In this document: positions 8,449 to 16,447 of the stretch, in pieces
Layout of the letters: every line of letters begins with the position of its first letter
How positions within the stretch are numbered: the stretch's first letter is position 1
Source of the DNA: JBCCGI01 sp039029355
GTDB taxonomy: Bacteria > Planctomycetota > UBA1135 > GCA-002686595
Length of the DNA: 64,000 nt
Direction: 5' to 3'
Assembly: GCA_039029355.1 (NCBI GenBank)
Contig: JBCCGI010000022.1
Coordinates: 1-64,000 of the forward strand
The notes under the pieces: generated by a model
Databases searched by the model: none
Told to the model about the DNA's origin: nothing
Seen by the model: the letters and a program-made list of their open reading frames with translations, nothing else
Made by a program: the position numbers and the translations under genes

Positions 8449-9385
8449 GGCTGAGCGCGCGCGGGAGGCGCGCGACCGAGGGCGAGACCGCCGGCGGCGG
8501 CGGAGCGGACGCCGGAAGCGCCTGCGCGCCCGCCAGGAAGCGCAGCGCCTCGGCGAAGGGCCGCTGCCCCTCTCCGAAGGTGGCGGAGACGTCCTGGCTG
8601 TGGAGCCGCAGCGTCTCCTTGTTCGTGCGCGCCAGCTGCACCATCGCGCTGATGCTCGCGAGCGCCTGCTCGAGCTCGTCCGGCTCGCAGCGGCGGTCGA
8701 GCACGACCTCTAGACCGTTGCCACCCGCGCCCTCCCACTCCTGCACCACCAGCCGCCCGCGGCGCGCGCTCGCGCGCCAGTGGACGCGGCGCAGGCCGTC
8801 GCCGTCGCGGTGGTCGCGCAGGCCCGAGGGCTGCGCCTCGCCCGCCGCGTGGTCGCCGCCGAGCAGGTCGTCGAGCGCCTCGGCGGCGCTTCTGCCCTCG
8901 AGCAGCGAGCGCGGCGAGGGGTAGACGGCGAGCTCGCCCGACGCCGCGAGCTCACGCCGGCGCCGGATCAGGCCGAACGGGTGCATCGACTCGAGCCACG
9001 CCGCCTCGATCGAGTAGCAGCCGCGCGGCAACCCCGCGACGTCGACGCCGAGCTGGCCCTCGCCGTCGAGCAGGTCGAGGTGACCCGTAAGCTCGTGCCC
9101 TCCGCCGAGGCGCAGCCGCGCAACGAGCTGGAAGCGGGCCGGCCGTGGCGCGCGGACCCGCACGACCAGCGGCTCGGCGGCATCGGTCGGCACCGGTGCG
9201 AGCTCCTCGATGGACGCCTCGACGCCGCGCAGGTTGCGGAAGGCCGCCACCGTCCCGCCGCCGAAGAGCAGCGTCAGGAAGGCCAGCAGCAGGAAGAAGA
9301 GGTTCGAGTAGGGCGAGGCGAAGAACGCCCCGAACATCACGACGTAGAAGACGAACCCGTAGAAGCCGAAGCGCGTGAGACGCAC
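8441..9385 (-). CDS. DUF58 domain membrane protein
   Basis: 314 residues, starting with GTG at 9385, 7 nt after the MoxR stop. Two hydrophobic helices in the first 50 residues are followed by a region with 'SMHPFGLIRRRRELA' and the DUF58 signature 'YPSPRS' and 'DHRDGDGLRRVHWRASARRG' (about residues 155-215). DUF58 proteins carry a von Willebrand A-like fold and are paired with MoxR AAA+ ATPases, probably as clients in the assembly of surface or metal-dependent complexes. The C-terminus is Ala/Pro-rich. The operon context here is the standard one, which makes the family call secure although the biochemical role is not known. Confidence 0.9.
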   Translation of the reverse strand: MRLTRFGFYGFVFYVVMFGAFFASPYSNLFFLLLAFLTLLFGGGTVAAFRNLRGVEASIEELAPVPTDAAEPLVVRVRAPRPARFQLVARLRLGGGHELTGHLDLLDGEGQLGVDVAGLPRGCYSIEAAWLESMHPFGLIRRRRELAASGELAVYPSPRSLLEGRSAAEALDDLLGGDHAAGEAQPSGLRDHRDGDGLRRVHWRASARRGRLVVQEWEGAGGNGLEVVLDRRCEPDELEQALASISAMVQLARTNKETLRLHSQDVSATFGEGQRPFAEALRFLAGAQALPASAPPPPAVSPSVARLPRALSHV

Positions 9386-9392
9386 GATTCGC

Positions 9393-10352
9393 TCACAGCT
9401 CGACGGCGGTTGCCGCGACGATCTCCTCGACCAGCGAGCGCGCGTCGCCGCCGCCCTTGAGGAAGACGCGGTGTCCGAGCACCGGCCCCGCCAGGGCCTT
9501 GAGGTCGTCCGGCACCGCGTAGGTGCGCCCCTGCAGCAAGGCTCGCGCGCGCGCGGCCTGCAGCCACGAGATCGCGGCCCGCGGGCTGACGCCGAGCAGC
9601 ACCGAGTCGTGCAGGCGCGACGCCGCGACGACGCGGTAGGCGTAGTCGGCGAGCGGCTCGGAGATCTGCACGCGGTGCACGCCGTGGATCAGCTCGACCA
9701 GGCGCTCGCGCTGCAGCACCGGAGAGAGCCGGTCGAGTGCCTCGCGGGTCGAGCGGCCGCGGTAGAGCTCGCGCTCGCTCTCCTCGTCGGGATAGGTGAG
9801 CTCGACGCGCACCAGGAAGCGGTCCAGCGCCGCCTCGGGGATCGGGAAGGTCCCGTGGAACTCGATCGGGTTGCGCGTCGCGAGGATCGCGAAGGGCTCG
9901 CCGAGGCTCACCGGCTGGCCGTCGACCGAGACGCTGCCCTCCTCCATCGCCTCGAGCAGGCAAGAGAGCGTGCGCGAGCTGGTGCGGTTGACCTCGTCGG
10001 CGAGCACGACGTTCGCGAAGAGCGGGCCCGGCACGAACTCGAAGCGCTGCTCGTGGGCGCGCCAGACGCTGGCGCCCACGACGTCGGAGGGCATCAGGTC
10101 ATTGGTGAACTGGATGCGGTTGAAGTCGCAGTCCAGCGAGCGCGCGAGGGCGCGCGACAGCAGGGTCTTGCCGGTGCCCGGAATGCCCTCGATCAGCGCG
10201 TGCCCGCCGGCCAGCAGCGCGACGAGGATCGGCTCGAGCACCTCGTCGGGCACCGAGACGACCCGGCGTACGTTGTTCCGCAGCGCGTCGGCGGACGAGC
10301 TGGCGAGCGAGGCGAGACCGGTGTCTTGGGTGGTAGCTGCGGCGGGGCTCAA
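9393..10352 (-). CDS. MoxR-family AAA+ ATPase
   Basis: 319 residues from the TTG at 10352, chosen because AGAGGAG lies 8 nt upstream; a longer open frame reaches 10529 but has no ribosome site and is low-complexity. Walker A is 'GIPGTGKTLL' (near residue 50), Walker B 'VVLADEVNR', and the sensor-1 region 'FAILATRNPIE'; the length fits the family. MoxR ATPases act as chaperones for assembly of VWA-domain complexes. It is the first gene of the operon with DUF58 and the transglutaminase-like protein, so it probably powers maturation of an envelope complex. Confidence 0.93.
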   Translation of the reverse strand: MSPAAATTQDTGLASLASSSADALRNNVRRVVSVPDEVLEPILVALLAGGHALIEGIPGTGKTLLSRALARSLDCDFNRIQFTNDLMPSDVVGASVWRAHEQRFEFVPGPLFANVVLADEVNRTSSRTLSCLLEAMEEGSVSVDGQPVSLGEPFAILATRNPIEFHGTFPIPEAALDRFLVRVELTYPDEESERELYRGRSTREALDRLSPVLQRERLVELIHGVHRVQISEPLADYAYRVVAASRLHDSVLLGVSPRAAISWLQAARARALLQGRTYAVPDDLKALAGPVLGHRVFLKGGGDARSLVEEIVAATAVEL

Positions 10353-10418
10353 GCGGGGTGCTCCTCTTAGGCGCGGTGTCTCAGCCCCCATCGGAGGGCA
10401 GGCGGGCCCAACTGTCGG

Positions 10419-10434
10419 TTTTCCGCGGGATTCG
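10419..10434 (+). promoter_or_regulatory. T-tract box TTTTCCGCGGGATTCG upstream of 10577 gene
   Basis: This A/T-containing box lies 158 nt before the ATG at 10577. It is nearly the same as TTTTCGCGGGTTTCG at 12410, and similar to boxes upstream of several other genes on their own strand. It may be part of a promoter or an upstream activating element. Assignment is from the repeated pattern only. Confidence 0.3.
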
Positions 10435-10576
10435 CCCCCCCGCCGGGGACCCTCCCGGCCGCGGCCAGCGCAGCCGCGGAAAAAGAATCGTGGGGGCGGA
10501 GCAAGGCCAAGGCCGAGGCGACGCTCCACGAGTCGAACCGGGCCTCTCCCCTCACGCCCAGCCCCAGGATCCCCTC

Positions 10577-11866
10577 ATGCTCCATCGCACGCCCGCGCCC
10601 CTGTGCGCGATCGCTCTACTCGGCCTCGGCGCCCTGGCCTCCGCCCAGACGGTCTGGACCGTAGACGAGTCCGGTGGCGGCGACTTCCTCGACATCCAGC
10701 CCGCGATCGACGCCGCCGCCGACGGCGACGTGATCGTGGTCGAGGCGGGCGTCTACGGCCCGATTCACATCGACGGCAAGGGGCTGCGCCTCCACGCGAC
10801 CTCGACCGCCATGTCGATCTTCAACGACCCGCCCGCGGGGGTCGGCGGGTCGGCCGTGACGATCGAGAACCTGGCCGCGGACCAGTCGGTCGTGATCGAC
10901 GGGATCAACGTCTTCTCGTTCCTGTTGACCTCGCCCAGCGTGGTGCGGATCGAGCGCTGCGACGGCCCGGTTTGGATCCACCGCGCGTTCGTCGACGCCT
11001 TCGGTGCGTCCGCGCTGCAGGTCACGGCGTCGACGTCGGTGGTGCTCGACCGTGCGTTCTTCCAGACCAACCTGACCACGCCCGACGCCACCGGCACGCC
11101 GCAGCCGGGCGCCGGAGCGCGGATCGAAGACGGCTCGCGCGTCTTCGCCTATGACTCGTCCTTCCGCGGGTCGCACGGACCGTTTTTGATCGAGGGAGCC
11201 CCCGCGGTGACCTCGGCGCAGGACGGCGGTCCCGGGCTGCACGTCATCGAATCCGAAGTGCGCCTCACGGGGGGTGAGGCCTTCGGTGGCAGCGGCTCTA
11301 GTCTCCTTGCCGGCGGCTGTACGAGCGGAGGCTTCGGCGGCGCGGGGGCATTGCTCTCCGGGGCCGGCGGGCCTCCGCCCGTGCTCCGCTTCTCCGGCAC
11401 GGCGTTCTTCGGAGGCGCGGCCGGCCAGGCGGAGCCCTGCGCGCCTCCCGTGCAGCCCGGCGCGGCGATCGAGGCCGGCCCGGGGACGGTGATCGACACG
11501 CAGCAGAGCGCCCGCATCGTCGACGTGCAGGGGGCGCTCCTGATTCCGGGCGACCCCGTCCCGCTGCTCGTCGACGGGCAGCCGGGCGATCTGGTAGTCG
11601 TGCTCGCGACGCTCGGACCGGCGCCGTCGGTCTCTCTGCCCACCGGCTTTCCGCTCGGTGAGCTCGACCTGCACGTGACGCAGACGCCGCTGGTCCCCGT
11701 GTTCACCGCCACGCTCACGACGTCGTCGCTCGGCGCGTCGCTGACGGCGCCGCCGCTGCCTCCGGGCATCGAGGTGGCGGTGCCCGCGCTGCAGACCCTC
11801 GTCGTCGACTCGACCGGCTTCCCCCACAGCGGCACGCCGGTCGGGCTGACGGTGTACCAGCCCTAG
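10577..11866 (+). CDS. Secreted right-handed beta-helix protein
   Basis: 429 residues with a signal peptide ending 'GALASAQ'. The N-terminal segment 'VDESGGGDFLDIQPAIDAAADG' is the usual opening of pectate-lyase-fold/Pel parallel beta-helix proteins, followed by repeated short beta turns up to about residue 310. A catalytic site cannot be pointed out. The C-terminal ~110 residues, from 'LLVDGQPGDLVVVLAT' to 'GTPVGLTVYQP', look like the beta-sandwich tail shared by other secreted proteins in this window. The ATG at 10577 was chosen over a far longer upstream frame because the signal peptide begins there. The gene is flanked by a frameshifted secreted-protein tail. Confidence 0.85.
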   Translation: MLHRTPAPLCAIALLGLGALASAQTVWTVDESGGGDFLDIQPAIDAAADGDVIVVEAGVYGPIHIDGKGLRLHATSTAMSIFNDPPAGVGGSAVTIENLAADQSVVIDGINVFSFLLTSPSVVRIERCDGPVWIHRAFVDAFGASALQVTASTSVVLDRAFFQTNLTTPDATGTPQPGAGARIEDGSRVFAYDSSFRGSHGPFLIEGAPAVTSAQDGGPGLHVIESEVRLTGGEAFGGSGSSLLAGGCTSGGFGGAGALLSGAGGPPPVLRFSGTAFFGGAAGQAEPCAPPVQPGAAIEAGPGTVIDTQQSARIVDVQGALLIPGDPVPLLVDGQPGDLVVVLATLGPAPSVSLPTGFPLGELDLHVTQTPLVPVFTATLTTSSLGASLTAPPLPPGIEVAVPALQTLVVDSTGFPHSGTPVGLTVYQP

Positions 11867-11874
11867 CACATCGC

Positions 11875-12058
11875 CGCGGTGGCACGCACGCACCGTCGAC
11901 CCAATGCACCATGACGCTCGGCCTGAGCGACCCGAGCGTCTCCGGCCTGCCGCTGGTCCTCGCGACCAGCGCCTGGCATCGAGTTGTTCGCGCAAGCGTC
12001 CGCCTTCGGGACCGCCAACGTGAGCTCCAACACCATCAGCTGGACGATCGCGCCCTAG
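11875..12058 (+). pseudogene. Frameshifted C-terminal tail of a secreted protein
   Basis: One frame reads 'TQCTMTLGLSDPSVSGL' then 'PLVLATSA' (to about 11973) and the next continues as 'PGIELFAQASAFGTAN' then 'VSSNTISWTIAP' before TAG at 12056-12058. Joined, this is the typical end of the C-terminal domain found on planctomycete secreted proteins. The join needs a frame change at about 11970. No signal peptide or body is present, only about 55 codons, so this is a remnant, perhaps left by duplication and decay next to the beta-helix gene. Confidence 0.5.
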
Positions 12059-12289
12059 GCGCGCCCGTCGATCCGAGCAACCGACTGGCCGGCCTCCGGC
12101 TGCGCCGCGGAGCCGCGCGGCGACGCGCTCTCTCTACCCTCCGGAGCGCGTCCGCCCCGCGCACTTCGCGGCGGAGCGGGGGCCCAAGCCGCGGGAGGTC
12201 CGCGCCGCCAAGCCACCGGAAGGCACGGCGACGCGGCTCCGGGGCCCGCGGTGGACGCTTCCGTACGGAGGCCGGCCAGCTTGCAGAGC

Positions 12290-12325
12290 GGAGCGGCTCC
12301 CCACTCCCTTGTGGGGAGCCGCTCC
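12290..12325. terminator. Perfect 15-bp hairpin, 6-nt loop
   Basis: GGAGCGGCTCCCCAC (12290-12304) is followed after TCCCTT by its exact reverse complement (12311-12325). No T-tract follows. It lies 232 nt after the pseudogene stop and 205 nt before sigma gene 1, so it may be a terminator of the lost gene or a regulatory hairpin in a long leader. Confidence 0.5.
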
Positions 12326-12353
12326 ATCTGCGGGGAGGCTCCGAGGGGGATCG

Positions 12354-12393
12354 GCCCGGGCCGTGGCCTCACTGCAGGCCACGGCAACCGGGC
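12354..12393. terminator. Second strong hairpin upstream of sigma gene 1
   Basis: CCGTGGCCT (12361-12369) pairs with AGGCCACGG (12376-12384) over a 6-nt loop, and the outer arms GCCCGG (12354-12359) and CCGGGC (12388-12393) extend the stem. It comes 28 nt after the 15-bp hairpin and just before the T-tract box at 12410. Together the two hairpins may insulate the sigma cassette from upstream transcription. Confidence 0.45.
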
Positions 12394-12409
12394 GCGGGAT
12401 CCGCCGCGC

Positions 12410-12424
12410 TTTTCGCGGGTTTCG
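12410..12424 (+). promoter_or_regulatory. T-tract box TTTTCGCGGGTTTCG upstream of sigma gene 1
   Basis: The box lies 120 nt before the GTG start of the sigma gene and matches the box at 10419 except for small differences. It may mark the promoter region of the cassette. The call rests on pattern recurrence alone. Confidence 0.3.
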
Positions 12425-12529
12425 AGAACCACGGGCGCCCGCCGCTCCAACCACCCGGGTGCAAAGGGCGCCCCTGGAGTTCCCCGCCGCCTTCGCGCCT
12501 CGGCGCAGCCGGCGAGCTACCATCCCCCG

Positions 12530-13195
12530 GTGTCCCGCGCGTCCGGCCCCCCGCACGAACCCTCGCAACCGTCCCAGCCCTCTCCTACGCCGCCCTCGAC
12601 GCCGCGCCGCTCCGCGCGGGGCGCCGACGACATGCGGCTCGTGCAGCGCGTCCTCGCGGGCGACCCCGCCGCCGAGGACGAGCTCGGCCGCAGGCTGCTG
12701 GGCCTGCCGCGCCTGCTGCGCTCCCAGAACGCCCGGCTGCCGCGCCCGCTCGACGAGCACGAGTTCCGCGACCGCATCCAGGACGCGACCTACGCGCTCC
12801 TGTGCCGGCTCGAGCGGTACGACGGCCGCGCCGCGATCGAGACCTGGGCCTTCCGCTTCTGCGCCCACCACCTGCTGGACGGCGTGCGCGGTCGCGAGCG
12901 GCGCCATGCCCTGCTCGGCGACGTCGAGGTCGCGGACCTAGGGGAGCCCGACGCCATGGACGAGCTGGACGCGCTGCGCGGAATCGACCTCGACTCGGCC
13001 CTGGCCGCGCGCGCGGCCGACGAGCGCGAGGTGGTCGAGCACAAGCACTTCGACGGCGCGACCTTCGAGGAGCTCGGAGCGCGGCTCGGAATCTCCGCGA
13101 ACACCGCCAAGACCCGCTACTATCGCGCCATGCTCAAGCTGCGCGAGCACGTGCGGGCGCGCCACCCCGACCTGTTTCCGGACGAGTCCGCATGA
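12530..13195 (+). CDS. ECF-type RNA polymerase sigma factor (cassette 1)
   Basis: 221 residues from GTG 12530; the conserved part begins at 'MRLVQRVLAGDPAAEDEL' (residue 35; an ATG at 12632 is the alternative start). Region 2 includes 'FRDRIQDATYALLCRL' and 'AAIETWAFRFCAHHLL'; region 4 includes 'FEELGARLGISANTAKTRYY'. There is no region 3 and no C-terminal extension, as in ECF factors. A Pro/Ser-rich N-terminal extension of about 34 residues parallels the one in its paralogue at 35106. The stop overlaps the next ATG as ATGA (13192-13195), so the sigma factor and the anti-sigma-like protein are translationally coupled. Confidence 0.9.
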   Translation: MSRASGPPHEPSQPSQPSPTPPSTPRRSARGADDMRLVQRVLAGDPAAEDELGRRLLGLPRLLRSQNARLPRPLDEHEFRDRIQDATYALLCRLERYDGRAAIETWAFRFCAHHLLDGVRGRERRHALLGDVEVADLGEPDAMDELDALRGIDLDSALAARAADEREVVEHKHFDGATFEELGARLGISANTAKTRYYRAMLKLREHVRARHPDLFPDESA

Positions 13196-13809
13196 GCCGG
13201 GCGGACGACCGGAACCGAAAGCTCGCCGAACAGCTCGCGCGGCTCGCCGAGGGCGGCGACGCGGCCGAGGACGACGAGGTCGAGCGCGCGCGGCGCGACG
13301 TCGAGGCGCTCGGGCGCCTGCTGGACGAGCGCGCCGACCCGGCCGAGGCCGCGATGCTGTCCGGTATGCGGCGCGCCCTCGACGAGCGACGCGCCGCTCC
13401 GCCGCGCGCGCGCTGGCCGCGGTGGGCCGCGGCGGCGGCCGCCGCGGCCGTGCTGGCCTTCGGCTTCCTGTGGACGCGCGACCGGGACGACGGCACCGAT
13501 CCGCACCGCACGCGGGGCGGCGCGAGCGCCGTGCGGTGCGCCGCCCCCCTCGGCGCGGGCCTGGGCGACTTCGGCGCCTTCCGAATCGAGGCCGAGCTGC
13601 TGCCCTCGTGGAGCTGGACGCTTAGGATCTTTGACGGCGCAGCGGCGGAGGGAGCCCCTCCGCTGCACGTCATCGAGGACCTGGAGACGACGACCTGGGA
13701 TTGGCGAGTCGAGCTGAACGCACTGCCGGAGGCGATCCGTTGGGAGGCTCGCCTGCTCGACGCCGGCGGGCAGCTGGTGGGCTCGGACTCGGGCTCGGCC
13801 TCGCGCTAG
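13192..13809 (+). CDS. Single-TM anti-sigma-like protein (cassette 1)
   Basis: 205 residues. Residues 1-75 are charged, helical and cytosolic. One membrane helix follows at 77-94 ('AAAAAAAVLAFGFLW'), then a ~110-residue extracytoplasmic domain ending 'SGSASR'. That domain aligns with the paralogue at 35729: both have 'F..F..E..L', 'LRI', 'PLH', 'LPE.I.W' and the final 'SASR'. It looks like a small Ig/FN3-type beta fold. No zinc-binding HxxxCxxC motif is seen. Position directly after an ECF sigma gene with ATGA overlap, and the topology, suggest a membrane anti-sigma factor; that role is inferred. Its last 70 nt overlap the start of the CHAT gene. Confidence 0.75.
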   Translation: MSRADDRNRKLAEQLARLAEGGDAAEDDEVERARRDVEALGRLLDERADPAEAAMLSGMRRALDERRAAPPRARWPRWAAAAAAAAVLAFGFLWTRDRDDGTDPHRTRGGASAVRCAAPLGAGLGDFGAFRIEAELLPSWSWTLRIFDGAAAEGAPPLHVIEDLETTTWDWRVELNALPEAIRWEARLLDAGGQLVGSDSGSASR

Positions 13810-16447
13810 CGCTCCTCGGCCCGGGCTCCGCGCCCCTCGCCCGCCGGCCGGCGCTCCAGGAAGCCGCGCGCGAGGCGCCGGCGGACGCGCTGGAGCGGCT
13901 CGCGGTCGAGGCCGAGGCGCAGCTCGCCGCCGAGCCGGCCGCGCTGGCCGAGCGCTATGGCGCGCTCGAGTCCGCGCGCCGTGCGGCCGAGTCCAGCACG
14001 CCCGGGCCCGCCGCCGCGGTCCTCGCGTCGGCCCACGGCGCGGCCGCCGGGCTGCAGGAGGCGCTGCTCGCGCGCAGCTCCGACGCCGGCAGCGCGGGGC
14101 GCGCCGCGTGGCACCGCTACATGCAGGCGCTGCACCTGCGCGCCGCGGGCAGCAGCCGCGCGGCGGTCGACGCGCTCGCCGCCGGCCTGGGCGTGCTGCC
14201 CGGCCGCGGCGTCGAGGCCTTCGACCTGTTGCTCTTTCGGGCCGAGCTCCTGCGCTCGCTCGGCGACGGAGCCGGCGCGCTCGCCGACGCCGCCGCCGCC
14301 CAGGACATCGAGCTTGCGCAGCGCGACGCGTGGCTCGCGTCCGACGCCGCCAACGCCCACCGCCGCAGCGGGCGCCTGGCGGGCATCCGCGGGCAGGTCC
14401 TGATCGAGCTCGGGCTGCCGGAGCAGGCCGCCCCGTGGATCGCGCGCGAGCGCGACGAGGCCGAGCTGCGCGCCGCGCTGCTCCCCGCGACCGACGGCGC
14501 CGGCGCGCGGCTCGCGGGGTGGATCCACCACGCGAACCTCCTGCTAGCGCAGCAGCGCTACGCCGCGGCGGCGCGCTTCGTGAGCTCGCCGCTCGACGCG
14601 CTGGGCGACGCGCTCATGCGCGCCGACGAGGCCGGCGACGCCGTCGCGGCGGCGCGCTACGAGGCGGCGCGGGCGGAGCTGTCGCTCGTCCGCCTCTTCG
14701 CCCAGGGCCGGCTGGCCGACGAGTCCGGCGCGGACGCGGAGGCCACGCTCAAAGAGCTCCTGGCGCTGGCCGGGTCCGACGACGCCGGCGGGCGCGCGCG
14801 GCTGGTCACGGCGCTGCGCGGCGCCGAGCTGGCGTTCCGCGCCAACGATGCGGAGCTCGCGGGTCGCTTCGCCTCGGCCGCGCGCGACGCGTTGGTCGCG
14901 CTCGAGCGCGACCGCGAAGGCGGGGCCTCGGCGCAGGAGCACGCCACGGTGCTCGCGGTCGAGCTCGGCGTCGCGCGCCGGCGCGGGGCGGATCAAGGCG
15001 AGCTGCGCGCGCGCCTCGCGGCGGCCGGCGCGGCCTTCGAGCGCTTCCTCGTCGAGTGGGAGCGGCTCCCGGTGCGGACCGGGGGCATCGGGTTCCTGCG
15101 GCTCGGCAACCGCCGCTTCTACCTCGGCGAGCTGGTCGAGTCGCTGCTCGCCCTCGACGGTGCCGAAGCGGCGCTCGCGCTGCTGGCGCGCGCCCAGGAG
15201 TCGGGCGCGCGCACGCTGCGCGGCGCGGGCGGACTGGAGCGCTTCCGCGCCGAGGTGCTCGCCGAGCGCGGCGGCGCGCTCTTCTACCTGCCCGCCCCCG
15301 GGTTGGGGCACGTATTCGCGGTCGACCGCCGCACGGTGACGCACGCGCGGCTCGCGGACGACGTGCGCCTGCGCAAGCTCGCGCAGGACTTCGCGGCGGC
15401 GCTCGCGCTGCCGGGTGCCGAAGCCGCGGCGCCCGGGACCGCGCTGGCGGGCGCGCTGCTGCCCGAGGCGATCCGGACGCGGCTCGCGGAGTGGGAGCGG
15501 GTCACGGTCCTCGGCGGCGACCTGCTCGGGGAGGTGGCCTTCGACGCGCTTCCGCTGGCGTCCGGCGAGCCGCTGGGGCTGGCCAAGGCGGTGACGCACC
15601 TGCCGTCGTCGGCGGCGGGACTGGCGCTCGCCGCGCGCGCGGCTCCGACGACCGCTCCGACAACGGGAGAGCCCGCGGCCGAGTACGTGCTGGTCGCCGA
15701 CGCCGTCGCCGGCGACGCGGCGCGCGAGCGCTGGCCTGAGCTGACGGCTGCGGGGCGCCTCGCGCGCGAGGCGCAGCGCTTGCTCGACGCCCACCCCCAA
15801 GACACCGCGCTCGCGCTGCGCGCAGAGGGCGCCACCTGGGCGGCGGTCCGCGGCGCGCCGCTGCACGAGGCGGGCGTGCTGCAGCTGCTCGTGCACGGCG
15901 TGCTCGACGGGCGGCGCGAGCTGCCGGCTACGCTCGTGCTGACGCCGGACGAGGGCGACGGGCTGGTGCGGTACGAGGACGTTCTGCTGCTCTCGCGCAG
16001 GCGCCGCCCCTGGTGCTCCTCACCGCGTGCGGATCCGGCGCGGGTCCGCCGCGCCCGGGCGACGACGTGGCGGGCCGGCTGGCCGGCGCCTTCCTCGCCC
16101 GCGGCGCGCTGGTGGTCTTGGAGGCGCTCGGCGACGTCGAGGTCGAGCCGACGGTGCGGCTCTCCGAGCTGCTGCTGGCCGAGCTGCGCCGCCCCGGCGC
16201 AACGCCGGCCGACGCCCTGCGCCGCGCGCGGCGCGCGCTGGTCGACGAAGGCCGCTTTACCGCCCCCGCCGACCACGGTCGCCTGCGGCTGGTGGGGCTC
16301 GGGCACGCCCCCTCGCCGCTGCCCGCGGACATGCCGCAGGCTGCGGAATGGAGGACCGCCGCGCTCCTCGCGGGCGCGGTCGCGGTGCTCGCGACGGTCC
16401 TCCTCGTCCTCGGCCGGCGGCGAACCACCGCGACGAGAGGCGGCTAG
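13740..16447 (+). CDS. Exported TPR-CHAT (caspase-like) protease, frameshifted (cassette 1)
   Basis: About 900 residues if the frame is restored. The TTG start at 13740 is supported by GGAGG at 13728-13732 and by the matching start in cassette 2. The N-terminus 'PARRRRAAGG' plus a hydrophobic stretch is an export signal. A long helical TPR-like region follows, then a CHAT domain with His719 in 'LLVHGVLDG'. The frame breaks by -1 near 15990-15998; the next frame continues 'LVLLTACGSGAG' (catalytic Cys codon 16028-16030) and ends at 16447. Without the shift the protein loses the catalytic Cys. A C-terminal membrane helix with an 'RRR' tail should anchor it with the protease domain outside the cytosol. 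The shift may be a real mutation, programmed frameshifting or a sequencing error. Confidence 0.8.
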
